A stretch of DNA of 64,000 nucleotides from Agarophyton chilense. Lineage: Eukaryota > Rhodophyta > Florideophyceae > Gracilariales > Gracilariaceae. This document shows positions 47,601 through 58,833 of this stretch, one piece after another (position 1 is the stretch's first letter; every line of letters starts with the position of its first letter). A program made the position numbers and the translations under genes. Location: the NCBI GenBank assembly GCA_030374765.1, contig JARGXX010000068.1:1736001-1800000 (forward strand). The letters run 5' to 3'. The notes under the pieces were generated by a model, which was given only the letters and a program-made list of their open reading frames with translations, searched no databases and was not told the DNA's origin.

Positions 47601-49571
47601 AAAAGGCCAAGAGATAGCGATTGATGCTGCTTCAACGGGGTTGGCTTCCGGGATTGACCGAGGCTCCAGACTGCTATCGATGTTTATAGCCGAGTTCATT
47701 AGCTTCCGTAGATGTTGCGGATCGTCTTGAGAAATTTTTAGGACTTTCGAAGCTGTACGCTTCATTAACTTCTCAAGATTCGTACTGTCTTCAGAACTGT
47801 GGAATGTCTGGTTTGAGATTTCGATGTCACGAAGTCTAAAAATGTCAGCAAGAAGCTGTTGCTTGGAAGGAATGGTCCCAGGCTCGTTCGAATACTGGCA
47901 GGCGGTGATTGGAATATGGAGTGTAATTGTGCCGTTGAGATGTTCGATAAAAAGAAAACCAGATTACGAAGACCTCAAGTTTCCGTACGTGGGGACGGGG
48001 GACGGGGAGGCTGTCGGAAGGTCATCATGTACTGGAACAGCTTGACCCGCCAGCATGAGCGATGGTGCAGCATCAGGAGCAGTCTCACCAGTCTGCTGGT
48101 TGGTATTGTGAGGAAGATGCAGCGACGGTGCGGCCTGCAGAATCTGCGAATTCACGTTGGTTTCCATCTTGCGCCGGAGTTTGATCGAAGTACTTGATCT
48201 ACCAAATGTTAAATGGTTCGAATGGGACAGTGTATGGAGAGTTTAAATACTGTCAGAAAGGGAAGAAGGGTGAGTTTGTTCTTGTCGGATGTACCTGTTG
48301 TTGTTACCGTTAGAGCAATGCACGGAGTAGTAGAAGGTAGTCAAGTGAAATGGGAGTCAGAACATAGTGCTCCATGCTGAACGGACACTCAAATGCGGTT
48401 CAGAAAGTCGTTCAGTGATTGAGCGCTTCTTCGGATGTGGTTCTGCTGATCGGCAGATATTCCAAGGTTCATGATCCAAGACTTTTCATTGTCGAGGTAG
48501 TAGCACAGGGAATTCAGCGACTTCCAGCGCCCATTGATTGAAATTTGCTTTACAGGGGAACCTCGAATGTAATCTTCGGTGGCTTTGCCGATTTGCGCGG
48601 AGTGGGTGGTGAACTTTGCGTTACAGATCTTGAAGGAGAAGGCAGCATTCTTGATGGCATTCTCGTAGGCATTGTATCGGAACTTTGGGGAGAGCTAGAA
48701 TCTGCAGCGGGTTTCGTAGGCGACAAGAGGTTAAGAATTTGATAAAATCAGCATCACAAATCGAAGCAAACTGCAGACGACCCGTTTTCCTTGAAGTTTT
48801 TGCATAGCGAATGTTTACGCCTGCTACTTCTGATCCATAAGCGAATACTCGAACGTCTCCGGGAAGTGCGATCTCTTCCCAAAGTAGCTTCAGATCTTCG
48901 GATAGGCGCAGGTTGGCGCCGTGCGGTATTAATAAAACAGCAGCAGCTTCACAGTTGTTCTGATTTGGAAATAACCATGAGAATGCCATAGTAATTTGCT
49001 TTGAAAGAGGTGCCGAAGAACAGGATGGCTTCATGTGCTTCTATTCCGATAAGCATCTGCGCGTCAGTGACAACTCGTTCTTTAGAGATGGAAGCAATAA
49101 GAGTAACATGCAGATTAGGTTGGCCAATTCCTGTCGCTTCCCGAGCCTGGGGCCGTTCATGAACTCCTCTTGGATGTACATACAGATTCGTTGATCAAAA
49201 CTCAGGTTTATCTCGCTACCTCTGCTTAAAGAGTCAAGAAATTTATCTAGCGCAGTTGCATACTTGTGTCGCGTTGAGGGATTGATTGTAGTGGAAACCA
49301 GTGGATTTTATTCAAAGAAGTGGTATCCTCAAACAAGAAATGAACAATCCGTTGTAATTCTGATAAAGGGTGCAGTGGTAATGGAAAGTAGGGACGAGTA
49401 ACCGATTTACGGGCTTGAATCGGGTTGTTGGCAAGTAGCAAGAGTCGCCTTCTCGCCGGTGTGGCGAAGGAGTTGAGTTGTTGCAGACAAACAGGTACGA
49501 TGTGGACTGTTCTGATAGAAACGCAGCATAGAAGTGGCGCGTGGGGATAGGTTTGTTCTTGGTCCTTTCAT
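44613..49571 (-). mobile_element. Tyrosine-recombinase (DIRS/Ngaro-type) retroelement, right copy, fossil
   Basis: Inverted copy of 14032-18990, with the same modules in the same order: recombinase (49571-48388), gag-like ORF1 (48167-46643) and RT-RNase H (46453-44613). It is flanked on both sides by the integrase-like fossil on the opposite strand, which it appears to have split. DIRS/Ngaro elements usually make no target duplication, and none is visible. Confidence 0.75.
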
Positions 49572-49702
49572 AATAAAAACAATAGAGGTAGAAAAAACAA
49601 AGCCAAAGATTGGCTGCCCAGGATCCGATGCATCGACTTCTCGTCGTGGCTAATTTGCGATCCTGAACAAGTCGACGGCGGCTTCTTGGGCCAGCTAGCA
49701 AC

Positions 49703-50428
49703 CAAATCGCGTAAATAACTATACTTCCTCGGCGTGCTCGAAAAGCCATCGTCAGTCGAAAACTTAACCGTATTCTACGATCCAAGGCGGTCATTGAGGA
49801 GAAGATACACGTTGGCGATATGGTGCAAGCTTTAGTCAAAGAAAAACTTGACGAAAGAGGTAAATGGTCAGCATCTAAGATTGTTCTATCCTACGATAAG
49901 AGTTCGATAATTGTCACTGTCCCAAAAAAAAAACGGTCGAAAGATAAAAGCTGCCGTAGTAGATGTCAGATTCTCGGTACCTGAAATGTCTCTCGCTAGT
50001 ACAGTCCACGAAGGTATTGTGCCATTCCCCACAGATTTGATGAATGCATTGATACCATGTGCACAGATGATAAACCCCACGCTGACGAGGGCTGCGGATC
50101 AGGTGATCACCATGCTGAAGCTGAACCCGATGGCATCGATGGTGAAGATAGATTTCTCTCACTCCCCAGTGTTGGTGACGAAATTGAGGTCTACTGGCCA
50201 ATTGATGACACCTTCTACCCGGTACTGTGGCCTCAACCAATGATGATGACAATAAATATCACATCTACTATACCGAAGGCGAAAAAGAGATACTTGCTAT
50301 GCCTGATGAAGTGTGGCGAAACACTGACACGAATTCGGCCAAGAACGTATAGATAGCCGAAGGAGAGGTACAAAACCCCGAGCAAGACGTTCTCGGAAAC
50401 TACTATACAGAGTTCGGATACAAACCTT
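49703..50428 (+). other. Integrase C-terminal-like segment, right copy
   Basis: Plus strand, same direction as 43521-44457. RILRSKAVIEEKIHVGDMVQ and RGKWSASKIVLSYD are typical of the segment after an integrase core. Then comes an acidic region and GDEIEVYWPIDDTFYP, like a small beta-barrel or Tudor-like tail. Probably the 3' half of the integrase fossil, separated from it by the recombinase element. Broken. Confidence 0.5.
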
Positions 50429-50733
50429 TCCTGCAATACCAAGCTCAAGGTTTACCTTCATTCCCACTTCTAAATTCATATAAGATAGAATAAGAAGCTT
50501 TAAAGAAGACATTTCAAATGGTTCCTGTATCCAAATTTCCACAAAATGCAAAATTATCACAAGTCATGTATTGTAAAAGTTGAAGAAAAATGACGATGGC
50601 TCACGAAAAATGAAAGCCAGAATTGCTCCCCACGGCAACAAAGATATTTAAAAATAAACCTCAAAACTAACTATTCTGTTTGTCCTCCAACTGGAATCCG
50701 CATTCTGCTTTCACTTTCTTCATTCTTCAAATG

Positions 50734-50738
50734 GTGCC
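50734..50738. repeat. Target site duplication of E2 (left)
   Basis: GTGCC, repeated at 61379-61383 directly after the 3' LTR. Confidence 0.92.
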
Positions 50739-51405
50739 TGTAGTATTCTACCATGTCGGGCAATCCGATAGGCTGATTTTTCGCGAAGTCGCGGTTGGAA
50801 CTCATAAGTGAGTTCTATCATCAGCAGTGTGATATGAAATGGCACACCACGTAGGATGCCAGGAGGCAAGGTACATTGTTGGGACACGTGGTATCACGAG
50901 TGGAGTGGCTTGCAACGGTGCATGTAGTGGCGATCCACGTGGCTGGTTTAACTACCCTTTGTAGCTAGACGTCCATTACGGACCGTACCCATGCAGTGGT
51001 TTGGCTAAGTGGCTGACCACTGGGTATTATTCATATGTTTATTTGGGCACTCACCCTGGCACACAGTATATAGTGTACCAGAGGTGAGCGCCGACTCCAA
51101 GTAAAGGAGACAACATGGGCATCAGGACTATTCTGTTCCTCGTTTAGGATTCCTTAACTGGAGATCCGGCCGAGCTATGATAGATAGTCAGCCCCCAGCC
51201 ACTTCACGAGCCGTCTCGTACCTACATTCCATCAACGTTTAAAAGTTGCACTGTTCACCCTCGCTGGCGAGTAGTGGCCTTACACCCCACTTCCAGCTCG
51301 CTGGTGTTGTAGCTCTCCCACCCCTCTTCCTTCGCCGCAAGCGACCCATCGGCAGTCCGAACGCTGTCTCAGGTGTCTGCTCTCTCCGTTAGAGCGGATA
51401 CTACA
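50739..51405 (+). repeat. E2 5' LTR
   Basis: 667 bp. All but the last five bases are also in the left duplication copy (12203-12864, inverted). TATATAGTGTACC and a downstream AGTAAAGGAGACAACATGG block may mark the promoter area, but that is a guess. Confidence 0.95.
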
Positions 51406-51407
51406 AG

Positions 51408-51425
51408 TGGTCTTCCTAATTAGAA
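51408..51425 (+). promoter_or_regulatory. E2 primer binding site candidate
   Basis: TGGTCTTCCTAATTAG two bases after the LTR end. It begins TGG as expected for the complement of a tRNA 3' end. The tRNA is not identified. Confidence 0.5.
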
Positions 51426-51618
51426 CCACTGTGGTCAGCTGCACTGAACAATTCGTTCCTGGAATGTGGAATCGATATCGATACTTGGAAGAGGTGGAAT
51501 CACTACAGTTATTGTTTATCGAACCACCTCCGGCAATTGCGGAATTCATCGTGGTTGAACACGTTGTCGAGAAGTCGAAGACACCATTTGGTTCGCATCT
51601 GGACTCGGGTTTGGTCTA

Positions 51619-53741
51619 GGATGCCGAAGACCCGAAGCCAGTCGAGTACTGGTCGCCCGGTCCTGCGAGACCACCCCCGAAACCGAAACTCGTTTCATCT
51701 GTTGAACCCGGAGAGCGGCTGTATCGTCAAGCGATGTCGCTGTCACGCTCGGTGAATTATGAAAGAGATCTCTCGGATGTACCAGCCTCTGTGGCAGCGG
51801 CAGTCGTGCCCATCACAGAAGCCGTAGTTGACGCTGAGGTCGTCGGACCTCAAGAAGAGGATGATTTGCGCAGAGAAGTGCGTCGTCTCAAGTCTGAGTC
51901 AAGCGCTTCGCGTGTGCGCATGGTTGCGTTGGAATCGCAGATCGCTGCTCTTATCGCTGATGTCGAACAATTACGCGGTGCGCATCAAGCACCTGTTCGT
52001 CAAGACGATGGAAAGCAGGTCTCTGCATCAGTGAAAACACTACCTGAGGATTTGAACCATTTACTGGAGAGGTACGGTAATACGCCCGATGCGCTACCCG
52101 GCTTAACCGTGGATGTAGAGGAAGACCTCACTCGAGTTAACCCTCGTTTAGAACGCCTGGAGGCGGCAGTTCATGCGCAGACTGCTGCTAAATCAGTCGT
52201 GCTGGAAGAGGAAGGAGCTCCTTTGAAGGAAGCTCGTTCGAAGAAGTCGAAGTCACGACGTGAGAAGCGGAAGTCCGCACGTGATTCGAGTGATGAATCG
52301 TCAAGTACGGAGGGTTTCAGTTTCAGTACTGATGATTCTGATGATTCAGATACGTCAGATGACGACGACAGTGATGATGGTCATCGAAGGTCCCGATCTC
52401 GGAAAAAGAACACGTCTTCGTGGTTAATGAGAAAAAAGGCTCACCTTACAGAGAATTGAAGGTGCTCCCGTGCACAAATCCGCTTTATCGGAAGGTCCTG
52501 AATTACAGGTACTACCGTCTGACGAAGAAGAGCAAGAAGCGCTCAGGACGCGAAACCGCGAAGGCGAAGGATCACATCAAACCATTGAAGATCGGCCTTA
52601 ATGATTTAATATTTGATGGGAAAACCCCCATTCTCGTTATCGAGTTTCTCACTCGACTCGTTGCCGAAGTAGACACTCTAAGGATGAGTGAACACAGGCA
52701 TTTGTGTCTTTACCACACTTCCTGAAGGGTTTTGCTTTAGAGCAATATCGTTCCGTATGCGGATCATTGACAGCCGATGAAGGCGGCGTTACATCATGGC
52801 CAGAGGCGGTGCAGTATTTGCTGCGCAGTTACGCGACTTCAAACGCGATACGTCAGGCGATCCTGGACCCAAGGTATGTAACCCAAAAGCCTGAGGAGGG
52901 CGAAGCTGAGTACAGCTCAAGGCTTACCAAAGCTTCAGTCTGCCGTGGAAACGTCCACTCGACGGTGGACAAGATTACCTTGTACATAGACGGGCTGGAC
53001 CCGAGCATCAAATCGTTGGTAGCTCGATATCGAGAGAAGCATGGAAGAGTCTCCTTTTTGGAGTTAGTTCAGTTTGCGAAAGCTGAGGGAGACGCGGCCA
53101 GAGCGCGAGGTAGCCCCCGTCGTTCAGTGGCTTTTGGAACCTCAATGAGTAAGGAGAAGATCTCCGCTAGAGTTAATCAGCGCAGCAAACTGCCACATCT
53201 GGAATCTCCAGTCGACTCACGAGATTCGTCGTTGGCACCCAAAGGGAGTGACTCGCATGAGGAGGCGGTCCATTTAATGGAATTTACGGACTCTTCTGTA
53301 CCTACAGTGGATCTACCACACTCGGAGTCTCAGGAAGAGGAAGCCCTAATGGCTATGGAGGGCCGTCGCCCAATGTACCGTCCCTACACGGTGCCACCAC
53401 AAGGAGGTTTTAAGAACGGGAAACCCGGATGGGTGGATACTCGCACGGCATACCGTTCACAACCTATGTTGACCAACCGTCGTGACGGTTTGATATGTTA
53501 TTCATGTTATGGAAAACACCATTTGAGTGCAGAATGCACGCTTCCTGCAAAGGATCTGAGTCGTATCATGACGAATTATGAAGCACTCTCAGAAGAGGAA
53601 AGGAGCCCCGTACCGGCGGGCATGTATTGGAAAGCCAAAAGTTGGTCTTCTCAGACACCAATGCGCCGGACGGACAAGCCGGTTGCTCAGAATGCTGAAG
53701 TGTTGCAACCCGGAACCCCGGTAGGAAGAGGCGCCTTTTAG
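51619..53741 (+). other. E2 gag region
   Basis: 51734-52459 (241 residues) has a coiled coil (DLRREVRRLKSESSASRVRM, then VALESQIAALIADVEQLRG), a basic patch and an Asp/Ser-rich tail. 52704-53741 (345 residues) holds the capsid-like helical part (LRSYATSNAIRQAILDPRYV) and ends with a CCHC zinc knuckle, CYSCYGKHHLSAEC (spacing C-x2-C-x4-H-x4-C), which binds RNA in gag proteins. An ATG at 51619 opens a short basic frame that may be the true N-terminus. Part of a fossil with a few breaks. Confidence 0.85.
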
Positions 53742-53812
53742 GCGAATAAGCCGGTGCAACCGGAAAACTAAGTGAGGGAGCCCCTAGGGGGTCTGCACCA
53801 GTCGATCCCGAA

Positions 53813-56800
53813 GTGCTGACAAGGGAGAGCTCGCCTCCCTGCTCCCGTGCTTGGAAGCCCAAGATTCTCTTGAGGCCCCCCAAATTTCCGCCGTACGGAA
53901 TCAATCCGCCGGACGGAAAGCGAGTACAGTTTGATTGTGAGTTACATCGTCCTTGGAGACGTTATACTTGTCCGTCAAAACGGGAAAGTTACCTCATGGT
54001 AATGTCTAAAAGAAACTATAAGGTGTATGCCTACATCGGCTCTGACAGGAATCTGTTATCTCGTCGATTGACTATCCTGGACACAGGTGCTGGTCCGAAC
54101 TTTATACGGGAATCGGAGCTCGCTCCTGCTGACTTAGAACGTATTCGATACGGTCCTTTACCGGACATCCGGGATGCCAACAAAAATGTTGTGAAGACAC
54201 TGGGAACAGTTCGACTCGTGGTGCGTTTGGGACGCTTTATAGTCCTAGTCGACATCATCGTCTGTAAGACGTTAGATGCACCAGTGGTACTGGTATGTGA
54301 TTATTGCGAAAAGTTTGTCGAATCCATTCGCCCGCGAAGAAAACTAGTGGAACTAGATGATGGATCAATGGTACCAATTGTTCGCAAGCCAATGCGTCGT
54401 TGCTCTGAAGCACCTCCACCTCCACCATCTATGGAATACGGTAAATCCCGAGGACGTGTCTCGCCGAGGATTCGAGTAGCGAAGAGTGCCATGCTGAAGG
54501 CGCAAACCCAAACTTGTGATCAAGTAAGAACAGAACGACACGGAGTCGTGGTAATTCAACCGAATACTTGGATGTACGAATCCCATGGATTGATAGTCGC
54601 TAACGGCATTGCTCAGGTTGATCCTGGTAGCCCCTTTTGGATACTAGTGAGAAACTTCACCGATAACGATTATCAGATACCGAAGAATCAGGTTGTTGCA
54701 ACAGCTTTGCCTCATCCCACAGTGGTGGTCCCTACTCATATTTCTACTGCAGAAGTTTTGGGATTAACCCATGTCGGTGACACAGACGAAGAACTGCAAA
54801 CTCCGTCTGGAGATCAATGGCAAACGGCAAAGGATCCAGAGAGCCTGGTCGATCACCTAGACTTAGCACATGTGTCGGAACACTACAGAATGAAGATCAG
54901 GTCAATGCTGAAGAAGTGTACATCCATGTGGAGTGGAAAACTAGGAGAGATCTCCGCTACGGAACACCACATTGATTTGGTCCCAGGTTCACGACCCATC
55001 TCCCAACCACCCTACAGAGCGGGACCGCGAACTCGCCAAATCGAGGAGGAGAATATCAGCAAAATGCTGGAAGAAGGAGTAATCGAAACAGCTCAATCTG
55101 CTTGGGCCTCACCAGTGGTGCTGGTTCCAAAACCTGATGGTTCTTTACGATTCTTTATCGATTATCGAAAACTGAACGCAGTTACAGTTCGAGATACTTA
55201 CCCGTTGCCTCGAATGGACGAATGTATTGACAGGTTAAGAGAAGGGAACGTGTTCACCACGTAGGACGCCAACTCTGGCTATTGGCAGGTGCCTGTAGCG
55301 GAAGAAGACCAAGATAAAACCACATTTGCGTGTCACGCCGGTCTCTACCGTTTCAAAAGGATGCCCTTTGGATTAACGAATGCACCGGCTACTTTCCAGC
55401 GTACTCTGGACATCTTGCTCTCAAGATACAAGTGGAAGACTTGTTTAGTCTATTTGTACGATGTGATCATCTTTTCCCAGGATGTGGAAAGCCATTCACG
55501 GCTTGTCGAGAAGATCCTCAAAGCACTACAGAGCACGGGTATCATCTTGAAGTTCAAGAAATGCGAATGGTTCGCTGGCACCGTCCGATACTTAGGACAT
55601 GTGATCAAACCTGAACAGCTTGCCATTCAAGAGGCGTAAAAATCGGCTCTCCGCGAAGTACAACCTCCTTCGACACAGAAGCAATTGCGGTCTTTCCTCG
55701 TCTTGTGCAACGTCTACCGACGATTCGTGCCGCGATACTCGCATATTGTGGCACCGCTCAACGCAAAGCTGCGTAAAGGACTGCCAGTACCGCTGGTACA
55801 ATTCCGACAAGCTGAAGTGGAAGCGTTCGACACGCTGAAGACAAAGATTATTACAGTCCCAGTCTTGGCGCTGCCCATCCCCAACATGCCATACTCAGTG
55901 GATACCGACTCCAGCGAGTACCAAGTAGGGTGTGCCCTTTTTCAAACACACCCTGATGGTGAACGCAAACCCATTGGTTACTGGTCAAGATCGCTGAACG
56001 CAGCTGAGAAGAAGTATTCAGTTTCAGAAAAGGAATGCCTTGCAGTCGTTTGGGCTCTAACCACATTGCGACCGTATCTCCAAGGAGAACGTTTTACCTT
56101 CAACACGGATCATTCGTCTCTACGATGGTTACTGTCCATTACAGACCCGTCTGGTCGTCTCACACGATGGCGCTTACGCCTTTCTGAATTCGATTTCGAA
56201 GCGAAGTATAAGAAGAGATTGGCCAATGTCCAAGCTGACGCGCTATCGCCACTCAAAACACTGGGCGAAACCCAAGGCGAAATCGATGAAGAGATACCTT
56301 GCTTCTACATGGAGACCCATTCACCATCTTTTGAAGAAGAGGAACAAGAGACCCTTGATGATTATTCGGATGTAGACCCGTTCCTTGCATTTGCAGACAC
56401 TGACCCTTCAGTTCAACTCGAGCGAATCTCGTGCACTGAGCTCTTCAATGAGCAACACGCCGATACGTTTTGTGCGTCGATACGCTCTCGTCTTAACGGG
56501 GGGAAGGAGCTCCCCTTTTCACTCGATTCACGAGGAATAGTGTTAAGACATGTCGAAAAGCATGATCAAATCGTGATTCCATACGTCTTGAAGAGTCGAG
56601 TACTCCATCTGGCACACTACAGCAGGCTGTCTGGTCACCCAGGAGGAACGAAGTTGTTCATGACTCTAAGAAGAGACTTATACTGGCCTACTTCGGCAAT
56701 GGACTGCCATGGTACAGTGAGGTTGTGTACAACATGTGCGAAGAATCGCGTGAAGCTTTACAGGAAGCGGAAACCGATGACTTTATTCCAGGCGAAAGCG

Positions 56801-57463
56801 CCTTTACAATACGTCAGTATCGACATCCTAGGGGAATTGATTCGCTCAAGGCGAGGTTATCGCTACCTATTGGTAATCACCGACCGCTTCTCGAAGCTAG
56901 TGCGGACGGTGCCGCTGAAGCGGATAACCGCAGCCGTAATCGCACAGGCGTTTATCAAACACTGGGTATTTATATACGGACCACCAGAAGTTCTGTTATC
57001 AGATAATGGGAAGCAATTCGTTGCGAAGTTCTTTCAGAATGTTTGCCGCATTATGGGCATTCGAAACCAGTTTACCACGACCTATCATCCGCAATGAAAC
57101 GGTCAGGTGGAGCGTTTCAACCGCACACCGATAACAGCATTACGACACTAAATCGCGGACCATCCGAAAGAATGGGACATGTTTACAGATACTCTGTGCT
57201 ACGCGTACAATACGCAAGTTAATACCTCTACAAAGACGGCAACGTTCGACCTCGTGCTCTCACGTAACCCTCCGTCTTTACCGGTTGCGCTCGACGACGA
57301 GACAGAATTGGACGCGCCGACCCCGGCTAAGTACCATCTGAAATGGAGGAATGACCTGAAGGCCAGAGCGGAAGAAGCCGCTAAGGAGTCATCAAAGACG
57401 CAAGCTCGCTATAAGCGAACTATGACGCCAGAAGGCGAAGAGGAAATCCGGCTATCCGAGTAG
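53813..57463 (+). other. E2 pol region: protease, RT, RNase H, integrase
   Basis: Aspartic protease motif ILDTGAGPNF at about 54075. Reverse transcriptase from about 55030 (VLVPKPDGSLRFFIDYRKLN, YPLPRMDECIDRL, then FKRMPFGLTNAPATFQRTL). RNase H at about 55890-56250 (VDTDSSEYQVGCALFQ, YSVSEKECLAVVWAL, NVQADALS). Integrase at about 56590-57110 with HHCC zinc finger residues (HYSRLSGHPG, LCTTCAKNR), core (YVSIDILGEL, LLSDNGKQFVAKFF) and following region to about 57463. The order is that of Ty3/gypsy pol. It makes cDNA and inserts it. A small number of breaks. Confidence 0.93.
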
Positions 57464-58590
57464 GAGGTCACGTCTTCTTACGAGTCGAAAGACCTGACAA
57501 ACAGGAGGAATCTCGTCATAAGTTGTTGGCGATAGCGGCTGGACCCTTCAAAGTGGTGGACCTTGATGAAGACACAGTGGTCATCAAGACAGCTAAGGAC
57601 GTTGAACGTGTATCGCGCGATCGCGTTGAAGTCGCGCCTGACCCGCAAGTAGAAGTCCAGGTATCTGGTAGAACAAAGGAGGCAAGTGCGACGGAACGTC
57701 AAGGCAAAAGCTCAAGTGACTTTGGGGAGAGTGAACCGCCACCAATGGCTCGAGCGGAGGAGAAAGCTCCTGATCTCCTACCGCCGGCGGTTGCGTACGC
57801 CAATCACGGACAGCTTCCGAAGTATCGGGATATGCCCCGTGGCACGCGCACACCCGTAAGTACAGAAATGGAACTTGAAAGCAGGAAAGATGTTTTGGAA
57901 TTTGGCCCCAAGGACTTGGAAACGAGTGCACGCGAACACGCGCCGTTGCCGCTTCAGGCTGAACTGTCAGGTGAAGCGCCACTCGCTGTTCCGCCGATAT
58001 CGGTTCCCATCCCTCGTGGGCAGGAAGAAGAAGAGGTACCGCCTTCTGTCGTGGTGTAAGCACCATCGTCCACCGAACAGCGGTCAGAATCGGATAAACC
58101 GAAGGAAGCTAATCAACGAATGGAATTGAGAAGTAGCAAGAAGTACGCTTCTATGGAACCTGGAAAACAGAATAGCTCTTTATCTGAGAAAGGTTTTCAA
58201 GGAACGAGTACACTGCCCCTGCGGGCAGAACGACAGTTAGTCGAAGAGCGAACGCTTAGCGACGCTGAGACTGTTAACACAGAGACGCTTGGGTCAGCCC
58301 TAAGGCATCTCAAACCTGTTAACAGGAGTCTCGCACCAGCAGCGAAAGCATTGGGAAACGCCCAGGAATATGTTATGGATCGCATATGTGAACATGGCGA
58401 GCATGAAGATACTAGAGAATTACTGTATCGAGTCAGTTGGTACGGTTTTCCTCCAGAAGCGGATACGTGGGAACCTATAGCTCATATCCCCCGTTCGCAG
58501 CTCGTGCGATATCATCGACGCATGCGATTACCACTCCCAAGGGAGATCGACTCCTCGATAGTCGGGCTCATAATCACATCCCATTTCTAA
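57464..58590 (+). other. E2 integrase tail and chromodomain
   Basis: After a region like the integrase C-terminal barrel (GPFKVVDLDEDTVVIKTA, about 57541-57595) and a long Pro/Glu-rich linker comes a chromodomain at about 58365-58545: EYVMDRICEHGEHEDTRELL, then YRVSWYGFPPEADTWEPI and SQLVRYHRRM. Chromodomains on integrases direct insertion to marked chromatin in chromoviruses. Confidence 0.88.
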
Positions 58591-58833
58591 GTATGAGCTA
58601 CAAAGGTAGTAAAAACTCGATAGGGGAGAAGAAAACAAGAAGTCATGAAGAAGAGACGTGAAAACACGCAAGCACAGGACATTTACTGATTATCACCTAT
58701 GAAGAACTCGAGAAGCGAGAAGAGATGAAGACTAGAAGATAAGAAGGGAACGTGAAGACACGAAGTCACCGGAGTTTTATTGGTACCAAGATACCACCGC
58801 AAGGGTGTTGACTAGGAGTCTGTTCCAGGATCA

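Larger units (their letters stand above)
38867..51400 (-). repeat. Right copy of the 12.5-kb inverted duplication (order B-A when reverse complemented)
   Basis: 38867-41285 is segment A and 41286-51400 is segment B, both inverted relative to 9784-22317. Both outer ends look ancestral. At 38867 the G3 RNase H sequence continues without interruption. At 51400 the match ends five bases short of the E2 5' LTR end, with E2 continuing beyond. The left copy has neither continuation. The inner B/A join at 41285/41286 shows no repeat or target duplication. Confidence 0.93.

Noticed and set aside
9784-51400. The large inverted repeats as terminal repeats of one giant transposon (for example a Polinton)
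   Set aside because: The arms are permuted relative to each other, have no matching termini or target duplication, and contain parts of several known elements. No capsid, packaging ATPase or protein-primed polymerase was recognised.
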